Source of the DNA: Candidatus Dojkabacteria bacterium UBA2222
Lineage (GTDB): Bacteria; Patescibacteriota; Dojkabacteria; SC72
NCBI GenBank assembly: GCA_002328465.1
Contig: DCUE01000057.1
Location: forward strand, 1-9,301
Length of the DNA stretch: 9,301 nucleotides
Direction of reading: 5' to 3'
Both the position numbers and the translations under genes were made by a program. Each line of letters begins with the position of its first letter. Within the stretch, counting starts at the first letter, position 1. The notes under the pieces are model-generated. The model was not told the DNA's origin. It searched no databases and saw only the letters and a program-made list of their open reading frames with translations. Below are positions 1 through 6,066 of this stretch, piece after piece.

Positions 1-326
1 CTTTTATATGAATCTTTTGGGGTAGAGCTATTTAACAAGTTTTCTGCAATATCATTAATATCACATTTTGCATTACAAGTTTGATCAGAAGAAACAGTAT
101 TAAGATTAAAGAGGAAAGCTCTCTTTGGGTCTCCACATTCATTTACAACATTTGGGTCAATCATGTAACAACCACAAGTTATCTTGTCTAAATCATCATC
201 ATCACTATCTTGATCCTTTAGTAGATAGAAATATACGACTGCTCCTATTAAAGCTAGAACTAATATTGCTCCTACAACCATCAAGGCTTTCAACGTTTTT
301 TTAGTACTCCTATCCTGTCTATCCAT
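1..326 (-). CDS. Membrane-anchored cysteine-containing extracytoplasmic protein, 3' part cut by window edge
   Basis: The frame is open from an ATG at 326 to the left edge, giving 108 visible residues without a stop. A short basic N-terminus (MDRQDRSTKK) is followed by one strong membrane segment at about residues 12-35. An acidic linker with a DSDDDD run comes next, then a polar region with five cysteines at 51, 53, 64, 84 and 88 (a CGC pair and a C-x3-C pair). The basic-in pattern predicts an N-in, C-out topology, so the cysteines would lie outside the membrane and could form disulfides or bind metal. There is no lipobox. I do not recognise the family. It could be the start of a larger surface protein. 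It lies 84 nt downstream of holA with its own candidate promoter, so it may be a separate transcription unit. The reading frame is convincing; the function is unknown. Confidence 0.75.
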   Translation of the reverse strand, partial: MDRQDRSTKKTLKALMVVGAILVLALIGAVVYFYLLKDQDSDDDDLDKITCGCYMIDPNVVNECGDPKRAFLFNLNTVSSDQTCNAKCDINDIAENLLNSSTPKDSYK

Positions 327-343
327 CTAAAGGCAGCTTATAT

Positions 344-357
344 GTATATTAATATAC
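344..357. repeat. Perfect 14-bp palindrome in the intergenic leader
   Basis: The sequence GTATATTAATATAC equals its own reverse complement. It lies between the candidate promoter and the ATG at 326, about 18 nt before that start. It could be a dimeric-repressor operator or a weak AT-only hairpin in the leader. In AT-rich DNA a palindrome of this kind can also arise by chance, and there is no second copy in the window that I noticed. Confidence 0.35.
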
Positions 358-371
358 TTAATTATATATAG

Positions 372-401
372 AGTTTATGAGAATTTATGTATTAATGTCA
401 A
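372..401 (-). promoter_or_regulatory. Candidate sigma-70 type promoter for the left-edge gene
   Basis: Read on the minus strand, a perfect TTGACA (-35) at 401-396 is followed after 18 nt by TAAACT (377-372), a 4/6 match to the -10 box. Transcription would start near 365, leaving a leader of roughly 40 nt. A perfect TATAAT also occurs at 366-361 but is 29 nt from the TTGACA, too far to pair with it; it could act alone. The region is AT-rich, so chance matches to -10 boxes are expected. The TTGACA is the stronger signal. Confidence 0.4.
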
Positions 402-410
402 CAAGAGTAT

Positions 411-1340
411 TTATATTGTTGTACAAAATAGGGTAAGACCAAGTTTTGGGTCTATCCTTCCAACCTTTATTTCATAATCAAGATTACATAATTTCTCATA
501 TTTGTTCATAATTTTCTTCCAATCATATTTGTTACACGCATCTACTAGGGGTCCAACTGTGAAAGGAGGTATTTTAAGTATTGAAGCAATATCCCTACTT
601 GAGGAACCATTTGTAACAAGATATTTTGTTAATGTAATTAATCGGATATTTCTAATAATCATTGGGAATATATATTTTGGATCTACAGACTGTTTAAATA
701 TTTTCTCAAGAATATTAAGGGGTTTACCATCTCTACTATTCATTTCATCAAGTAGTCTCCAGATATCCTCTTCTAATGTGTCTTGAACAATTTCTACAAT
801 ATCGTCTTTTGTTATCTTCTTGTTATCAACAAACAGTTTTAATTTAATAATGTTATTCTCTAATCTCTCAACATCGTAATTCGAGTATTGAGAGAGAAGG
901 GTAATCAGAGTAGCATCAACCTCTAAACCATGTTTCAAACATCTCTCTCTAGCATGCTTGGTGAAGGAGGGTTTTGTAAGTTTGTTGTACTCCTCAAGGG
1001 AATTCTTAAGTTTGAAGAATTTTATATATTTAGTAATTGAGCTTACTTTCTGATCTTCCCATATAATCATATGATTATCATTACTTCTATCTAAATATTC
1101 TAGAACGGAAGGGATTAAATTCTCCCTATCTTTATTCCTGTATAACCGTTTGATGAAGATTACCCTAGGAGTGTTAAACAGAGATTGAGAGGAGAGAACC
1201 TCCATGATTTTGGAGCTTTCTAATTTCTCTCCATCAATTAGAATATACTCGAAACGGTTTTCTTTTAGAAGCTCTTTAACCATTGACTGAGCATTAGTTA
1301 AGGAGAGATACGTTTCATTTCCTATGTATAGTTTATACAT
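411..1340 (-). CDS. holA: DNA polymerase III subunit delta
   Basis: The delta subunit of the clamp loader opens the beta sliding clamp so that it can be placed on primed DNA. The 309 residues fit the family length (usually 310-345). Family features seen are an N-terminal YIGNE segment (residues 5-9), an LFNTPRVIFIK strand (54-64) where bacterial delta has its 'LF..rrlv.v' segment, a DVERLENNIIKL helix (156-167), and the ITKDDIVEIV strand-helix (176-185). The characteristic C-terminal helix follows: LDYEIKVGRIDPKLGL (287-302), matching the family's 'L..D..iKtG..dp..aL' signature. As expected for delta, there is no Walker A motif. Its ATG is 2 nt after the stop of the LCP gene and has no Shine-Dalgarno sequence, so it is probably co-transcribed and translationally coupled. 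Sequence similarity in the N-terminal half is weak; the C-terminal signature carries the call. Confidence 0.88.
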   Translation of the reverse strand: MYKLYIGNETYLSLTNAQSMVKELLKENRFEYILIDGEKLESSKIMEVLSSQSLFNTPRVIFIKRLYRNKDRENLIPSVLEYLDRSNDNHMIIWEDQKVSSITKYIKFFKLKNSLEEYNKLTKPSFTKHARERCLKHGLEVDATLITLLSQYSNYDVERLENNIIKLKLFVDNKKITKDDIVEIVQDTLEEDIWRLLDEMNSRDGKPLNILEKIFKQSVDPKYIFPMIIRNIRLITLTKYLVTNGSSSRDIASILKIPPFTVGPLVDACNKYDWKKIMNKYEKLCNLDYEIKVGRIDPKLGLTLFCTTI

Positions 1341-1342
1341 TT

Positions 1343-2782
1343 TTAATTTGTACTTTCTTGAGTAATTTCTTCAACAACAATCTCTTTTCCAAAGAGTATA
1401 GAGATATCTCCAGCGGTATTTGTAGTTAAATATTCGGGCTTAATCTTATTCTCTGTCTTAATATACTCAGCAAGAATATTTACTGTATTAGTAAATTCGT
1501 CTATTTTGTTTGAGTATATATATATTCCCTCTTTATCTTTAAATTTTGTTCCTTGGAATCTGATATTAAGATATTTATATTTTGCTTTCAATTCATCTGT
1601 CTTTGTCTTAGTACTTTGATATCCCAACCCTGTATCATAGACATAGATTGAAGGGTTTTCGGAATAGATAATGGGATTCACTATTGCAAGCTTTACATAC
1701 TCATTTATCTTTGTATATTTCCCCAACCCTTCAGTTGGCCCAATTGCATATCCGTCACTTTTAATATTTGTTGTTACTAGGGAGTAATTCCCTATTGTAG
1801 GATCTAAAACAAAAGAATAGGTTGAAGAGGTAGACTCTTCACTATCCATCGCCTTAAGAATATTTACTCCAGCTTGAATATCTTCAAGAGAGAATTCTGA
1901 TATTTTTACATTATCCTGAATAGAACTGAGTAAAGACATTAATTTAGTAGGATTAAGCAAAGTTTCCGTACTAAGCAATACTTCCTTAAAAGCATCCATA
2001 ACTTTTTGTTGTCTTCGTGCTCTTGCAAAATCTGAGCCTTCTCCATTTTGACGTGAGTGTCTTGATCTTGCATATTTTAGTGCAGTATCTCCATCCATTA
2101 GTTGTGGACCAGCCTTAAAGGATACTGTTTCATATCCATTACCCTTAGGATACATATAGTCTGTGAAGCTATTTTCTACATTAACATATACCCCTCCTAC
2201 TGAATCGATTAGGTCAACGAAGCCTTTAAAATTTATCATTGCATGATATTGTATTTCTAGACCTAGAATTTCTTCAACGATTTCTTCTAATACAACAAGA
2301 CCATTCCCTTCTCCTTTTCTTTCATTAATGGAGTATGCGGAATTTATCTTGCTAAAGGATGTTTTTTCAGGATTAACCTTAGCGTAAAAATCTCTAGGAA
2401 TTGAAATCATTACAATATCTTTGGTTTGATGATTATATGAACCCACAATTATGACATCGGTATTAAGAAGTTTTGTATTATCTCTTGTATCTATACCAAC
2501 AAGTAAAACGTTAGTATACACTCCAGTACTATCTTTCTTAAGCTCTGGGTCTCTTTTTTTTTCTATTAATCTTCCGGGAGAGAAATTGAATCCTACATCT
2601 TTTCCAATTTTATAACCTTTGTATCCAAGATATATTCCAACCCCAAGGAAAGCAATTAAGAGTATTGAAAGTAGTATATATATCCAAGATCTTTTCTTTC
2701 TGGATTCTGCTTTATCCATTTTTAACCTAACAGGTTTTCTTTTTCCAATTTCTTTATCTGTTATGTTGATTGAAACTTCCAT
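1343..2782 (-). CDS. LytR-CpsA-Psr (LCP) family cell-wall polymer transferase with LytR_C-like domain
   Basis: LCP proteins transfer polyprenyl-linked glycopolymers onto peptidoglycan, or protein in some bacteria, outside the membrane. The 479 residues show a basic cytoplasmic N-terminus, a membrane segment at about 33-53, and an LCP catalytic domain at about 90-270. The hallmarks are VLLVGIDTRD (92-101), TDVIIV (108-113), SIPRDFY (127-133), the K-I-N motif (145-147), YARSRHS (237-243) and DFARARRQQ (251-259). The charged Asp and Arg residues that bind the lipid pyrophosphate are therefore present. The C-terminal part (about 375-465, ending in GDISILFGKE) resembles the LytR_C domain. The gene starts 17 nt after mltG. 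No Shine-Dalgarno is seen before ATG 2782. A second in-frame ATG at 2719 (residue 22) has an AGG 6 nt upstream and would keep the membrane segment, so it may be the true start. The polymer attached cannot be inferred. Confidence 0.93.
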   Translation of the reverse strand: MEVSINITDKEIGKRKPVRLKMDKAESRKKRSWIYILLSILLIAFLGVGIYLGYKGYKIGKDVGFNFSPGRLIEKKRDPELKKDSTGVYTNVLLVGIDTRDNTKLLNTDVIIVGSYNHQTKDIVMISIPRDFYAKVNPEKTSFSKINSAYSINERKGEGNGLVVLEEIVEEILGLEIQYHAMINFKGFVDLIDSVGGVYVNVENSFTDYMYPKGNGYETVSFKAGPQLMDGDTALKYARSRHSRQNGEGSDFARARRQQKVMDAFKEVLLSTETLLNPTKLMSLLSSIQDNVKISEFSLEDIQAGVNILKAMDSEESTSSTYSFVLDPTIGNYSLVTTNIKSDGYAIGPTEGLGKYTKINEYVKLAIVNPIIYSENPSIYVYDTGLGYQSTKTKTDELKAKYKYLNIRFQGTKFKDKEGIYIYSNKIDEFTNTVNILAEYIKTENKIKPEYLTTNTAGDISILFGKEIVVEEITQESTN

Positions 2783-2799
2783 TGGGCAAAGTGACGAAT

Positions 2800-3798
2800 T
2801 TATCTAAGATATTTTTGTATATTATTATTATGTTCAGTTAATGTCTTAGCGTAATGGATATTACCATCTGTATCATGGATGTAGTAGTAATATTGGTTAG
2901 GAATTGGGTTTCTCACTGCCTTAATAGCTGCTAATCCAGGATTAGAAATGGGAGTAGGAGGTAGTCCTGGGTTGCTATATGTATTGTAAGGGTTTTTCTC
3001 TTTCATATCAGAGGTTGTAATTACATGTTCCCAATCTTTCTTGTAGTACAGAATAGTTGCACAAATTTGAAGAAGCCATCCCTCTTGGTATCTTCTCTTG
3101 ATTATATCTGCAATCATGGGTCTATCTTCAGAAGTATATCCCTCTCTTTCAACCATGCTCGCAATTATCATATCTTCGTAAGTATCTGTTGTACCAACTT
3201 TCTTTTTGAAATTATCTATAAACTTGGTTAGAACTTCTTGTGTGGTTGCATCTACAGAGAAAGCGTATTTGTCAGGGAAAAGAAATCCCTCCAGATCGGT
3301 TAGAGGGTATGGAAAACCCAATGTATCGATATACTCTTTTGAGGTTGTTAATGAAAGGAAATCCTTTTCAACAAATATCTGATTATTTCCTTTGGAAAGC
3401 TCTAATTCTAAGATATTAGCGATTTCATCCTTCCTTAATCCTTCAGGAATGGTGACCCAAATATCTAATCCTCGAGCACGTTGTATTGTTTCTGCAATCT
3501 CAATAATGCTAAGATTCTTTGGAATTTCATATGTCCCTGCTTGAATCCTTTGTGATATATCATTCAATCTGAGATATATTTTGAAATAGTTAGCCCATTT
3601 CTCTTTAAGTATTCCAGAGTCAACCAGTTTCTGTATTATTGATTCAATTGATTCTCCAGATACAATCTGAAGTGTTATTTTCTCAGAGCTATCACTATTT
3701 GGTTGCTCTATAACGGAATCGTAATTTTGTTTTGCAAAAAACACTATGATAACTACGGTAATTAGTGCAAAGAGAAATATCTTAACTATGCTTTTCAT
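2800..3798 (-). CDS. mltG: Endolytic murein transglycosylase MltG (YceG-like)
   Basis: MltG cuts nascent glycan strands at the outer face of the membrane and thereby sets peptidoglycan chain length. The 332 residues fit the family. A short N-terminus leads into a membrane anchor (about 4-22), then a LysM-like subdomain (about 41-105, ending in QAGTYEIPKNLS) and the YceG catalytic domain. Catalytic-domain signatures are IPEGLR (117-122), LEGFLFPDKY (169-178), IASMVEREG (212-220) carrying the expected catalytic Glu at 217, NPYNTYSNPGLPPTPISNPG (269-288) and the C-terminal TLTEHN (319-324). The usual 'LQ-x-D-x-T' segment reads LQICAT here (243-248), so the Asp is replaced by Cys. The start overlaps the 3' end of ruvX by 17 nt, indicating translational coupling. 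Neighbouring LCP and alaS-ruvX genes place it in a cell-wall and housekeeping operon. Confidence 0.94.
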   Translation of the reverse strand: MKSIVKIFLFALITVVIIVFFAKQNYDSVIEQPNSDSSEKITLQIVSGESIESIIQKLVDSGILKEKWANYFKIYLRLNDISQRIQAGTYEIPKNLSIIEIAETIQRARGLDIWVTIPEGLRKDEIANILELELSKGNNQIFVEKDFLSLTTSKEYIDTLGFPYPLTDLEGFLFPDKYAFSVDATTQEVLTKFIDNFKKKVGTTDTYEDMIIASMVEREGYTSEDRPMIADIIKRRYQEGWLLQICATILYYKKDWEHVITTSDMKEKNPYNTYSNPGLPPTPISNPGLAAIKAVRNPIPNQYYYYIHDTDGNIHYAKTLTEHNNNIQKYLR

Positions 3799-4234
3799 TA
3801 TCTTTTTTTTCAGAATTTAGAAACTCTTGAAGGAACATTGTTGCAGATATCATATCAATTTTCCCCTTAGAGGACCTAATGTTTTGTCCAAGAGATAGTA
3901 ACACATTTTGAGCTTGAATTGTAGAATAACTTTCATCCTGGAATACGACGGGGGTATTGGTTAAAGAGGATAATTTCTTTGCAAAAGAGTCAATCTTTTT
4001 AGCTGATTTGGTATATGTCTCTTGAAATATTTGTGGTTTACCAATAAGGATGGTTTTAATACGATACTCTTCAACAAACATTAAAATGTCTTCGTAGACT
4101 CTCTCTAGTCCTCTTTTCTTTGTTATTTTTAATACATCTAAAGGAGTAGCAATTATCCCCTTACTATCCGATACTGCCAATCCGATATTCTTTTCTCCAT
4201 AATCAATTGCTAATATGGGTTTTTCTGTTTGCAT
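3782..4234 (-). CDS. ruvX: RuvX/YqgF family putative pre-16S rRNA nuclease (RuvC-like fold)
   Basis: YqgF proteins have an RNase H/RuvC fold. They are linked to 5'-end maturation of 16S rRNA and, in some bacteria, to processing of recombination intermediates. The 150 residues are close to the normal family size (about 135-150). The three acidic catalytic positions can be placed: LAIDYGEKNIGLAVSD (8-23) with Asp 11, FQDESYST (98-105) with Glu 101, and KIDMISATMFLQEFL (125-139) with Asp 127. The ILIGKP strand (62-67) matches the family's 'ivvGlP'. The conserved Arg of the usual DER motif is Ser 102 here. The gene begins 2 nt after alaS stops and overlaps mltG by 17 nt. A TAGAAT hexamer lies 4 nt before the ATG, too close for the leaderless spacing seen elsewhere, and is probably fortuitous. 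Confidence 0.93.
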   Translation of the reverse strand: MQTEKPILAIDYGEKNIGLAVSDSKGIIATPLDVLKITKKRGLERVYEDILMFVEEYRIKTILIGKPQIFQETYTKSAKKIDSFAKKLSSLTNTPVVFQDESYSTIQAQNVLLSLGQNIRSSKGKIDMISATMFLQEFLNSEKKDNEKHS

Positions 4235-4236
4235 AG

Positions 4237-6024
4237 TTATTCTAATATAGCCTTTATTCTTTTTATACCTGCACCAACACTCTCCTGTTTTGTAATTTTG
4301 AACTTACCTAAGACAGAGATATTGGAGACATGTGGTCCGTTGCATATCTCAATAGAGAAGGGGTTTGTTTTATCACCAATATAGTATATTTTTACGGTAT
4401 CTCCATACTTCTCTTCAAATGCTGCGAATGGAACCAGCTTTAAGGCATCATCTTTTGAAACCTCTTCGCATATTACAGGTAGAGACTGATTAATTGCATT
4501 GTTTATTAATTCTTCAACTCTCTTTATTTCCTCCTCTGTTACTCTTTCCTCATTTGGGAAATCCAATCTTAATCTGTCTGAGGTAATATTACTTCCTTTT
4601 TGATATACATGTTCCCCAAGTACTTTCCTTAAGGCTGCAAGGAGTAGGTGTGAAGCAGTGTGATATCTTGTCGACATCTCTGAGGTATCTGCTAGTCCAC
4701 CTTTAAACATACCGGAGGAAGATGTTCTCGATTTTTCTTGATGCATCTTCTTTGCTTTCTCGAATCCTTCTATATCTAATATCTCTACATTTTTTTCTTC
4801 AAGAATTTCTTCTGTTACTTCTCTAGGTACCCCATATGTTTCATACATCATAAAGAGATCGCTTCCAGAGACACTCTTTTGCTTTGTGATAAGGATCTCT
4901 AACTCTTTTAAACCTTTCTCTAAGGTTTTATTAAATTTTTCCTCTTCTTGTTCTAATAGCTCTAAAGTCTCTTCTTTTTTCTCTACTAACTTTGGCCATA
5001 CATCCCTAAACTGTTCGATACATATATCTCCTACTATCTTAGTGAAATTCCCTTCAATGCCAAGCTTTCTTGCATGTCTCATTGCTCTCCTTATTAATCT
5101 TCTCAATACATATCCTTGCATATTATTTGAAGGAACTACTCCATCCATTATTATCCATGTTGAAGCCTTGATATGATCGACTATGATTCTTTGAGATTCT
5201 AAGTTCTGATTCTTTGAGAGTTCAACAACTCTGTTTAGTATCGGATTGTAGATGTCTGTTTCGTATACAGAATCTACTCCTTGGCTAATCATTACAAGTC
5301 TTTCTAGTCCTCCACCAAAATCGACATTGTGTCTTCCTAGTGGTTCATATCTACCATCTTCGAGTAGATACTCCATGAACACATTATTTCCTATTTCTAT
5401 GTATTTACCACAGTTACAATTGATATGACATTCTTCTCCACAAGGCATCTTTCCAGTGTCAAAGAAAATTTCAGAATCTGGTCCACAAGGACCACCCGTT
5501 GTAAGTCCCCACCAGTTATTTTCTTTTCCATACTCTTGTATTCTTTCTCCTTTCCCAACTTTTGCATCAATATTGTATTTAGAGAAAATATTTTTCCATA
5601 CATCTATAGATACGGTATCTTTTGGGATGTTATTTTCACCCCCAAAGACAGAGGCGTATATCCTGTTAATATCTAATTCTAATACATTAACAAAGAATTC
5701 TATGGTCATTTCTATAGCTTCTTTCTTGAAGTAATCATTTAGTGACCAGTTCCCTAGCATTTCAAACGTTGTACAATGAGATGCATCACCAACCTCATCA
5801 ATATCACCAGTCCTTAAGCACCTTTGAGAATTGGTTAATCTGTTTCCAGAGGGATGCTTTTCTCCTTTAAGGAAGGGGACTAGAGGGAACATTCCAGCAT
5901 TCACAAAAAGAACAGAAGGATCATCCTCTGGAACTAATGGAGCACTCGGAATTTCAACGTGATTTTTGTTTTTAAAGAATTCGATATATTTAGCCCTAAG
6001 TTGTGTGTATGAGAAGTTCTTCAT
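4237..6024 (-). CDS. alaS: Alanine--tRNA ligase, short form lacking the C-terminal domain
   Basis: The enzyme charges tRNA-Ala. Class II motifs are visible: motif 1 around 21-51 (LFVNAGMFPLVPF), motif 2 around 68-92 (QRCLRTGDIDEVG then FEMLGN) and motif 3 GGGLERL (237-243). A TGGPCGPDSEI segment (176-186) and a cysteine cluster CGEECHINCNC (195-205) lie between motifs 2 and 3. Helices of the tRNA-recognition domain span about 280-430. A second-additional (editing) domain follows at about 452-595 with metal-binding HTASH (455-459) and CNGPH (561-565). At 595 residues it is much shorter than E. coli AlaS (876). The spacer after residue 434 leads within about 20 residues to the HTASH motif, so the intervening beta-barrel appears missing, and the C-Ala/oligomerisation domain is absent. 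Such compact forms are known from Patescibacteria. An in-frame TGA five codons upstream fixes the start. It heads the ruvX-mltG-LCP-holA run. Confidence 0.96.
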   Translation of the reverse strand: MKNFSYTQLRAKYIEFFKNKNHVEIPSAPLVPEDDPSVLFVNAGMFPLVPFLKGEKHPSGNRLTNSQRCLRTGDIDEVGDASHCTTFEMLGNWSLNDYFKKEAIEMTIEFFVNVLELDINRIYASVFGGENNIPKDTVSIDVWKNIFSKYNIDAKVGKGERIQEYGKENNWWGLTTGGPCGPDSEIFFDTGKMPCGEECHINCNCGKYIEIGNNVFMEYLLEDGRYEPLGRHNVDFGGGLERLVMISQGVDSVYETDIYNPILNRVVELSKNQNLESQRIIVDHIKASTWIIMDGVVPSNNMQGYVLRRLIRRAMRHARKLGIEGNFTKIVGDICIEQFRDVWPKLVEKKEETLELLEQEEEKFNKTLEKGLKELEILITKQKSVSGSDLFMMYETYGVPREVTEEILEEKNVEILDIEGFEKAKKMHQEKSRTSSSGMFKGGLADTSEMSTRYHTASHLLLAALRKVLGEHVYQKGSNITSDRLRLDFPNEERVTEEEIKRVEELINNAINQSLPVICEEVSKDDALKLVPFAAFEEKYGDTVKIYYIGDKTNPFSIEICNGPHVSNISVLGKFKITKQESVGAGIKRIKAILE

Positions 6025-6039
6025 CTCATGATTATATCA
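6025..6039 (-). promoter_or_regulatory. Extended -10 promoter giving a probable leaderless alaS mRNA
   Basis: On the minus strand TG-A-TATAAT occupies 6039-6031, a perfect extended -10 element. Its last T is separated from the alaS ATG (6024) by exactly 6 nt, which places the expected transcription start on the A of the ATG. No good -35 is seen at 16-18 nt spacing; TTCTAC at 17 nt is poor, but extended -10 promoters can work without one. There is no ribosome-binding sequence in the 42-nt intergenic gap. This is the best of the three similarly placed hexamers in the window. Confidence 0.55.
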
Positions 6040-6066
6040 AAAGCATCTGTGAAGTAGAAACTTTCT

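Noticed and set aside
192..210. Repeated ATC/TCA triplets, microsatellite-like
   Set aside because: They encode the DSDDDD linker in frame; simple codon repetition, not a separate element.
399..421. Inverted repeat CAACAA / TTGTTG with an 11-nt loop at the end of holA
   Set aside because: Only a 6-bp weak stem with no T-run after it on the minus strand, and it overlaps the better-supported TTGACA box; not a convincing terminator.
502..786. Plus-strand open frame of 94 codons opposite holA
   Set aside because: It lies wholly within the well-supported holA gene, has no family signature, and is what AT-rich antisense frames produce by chance.
4886..5176. Plus-strand open frame opposite alaS
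   Set aside because: Antisense to conserved AlaS sequence; serine- and phenylalanine-rich translation typical of shadow frames.
5397..5734. Several overlapping frames on both strands inside alaS
   Set aside because: AlaS is continuous through this stretch with motif 3 and the cysteine cluster intact, so there is no frameshift and these frames are shadows.
6025..6066. Intrinsic terminator between the 613-residue protein gene and alaS
   Set aside because: AGAAA and TTTCT near 6055-6066 have only a one-base loop between them and no T-run, so they cannot form a terminator hairpin.
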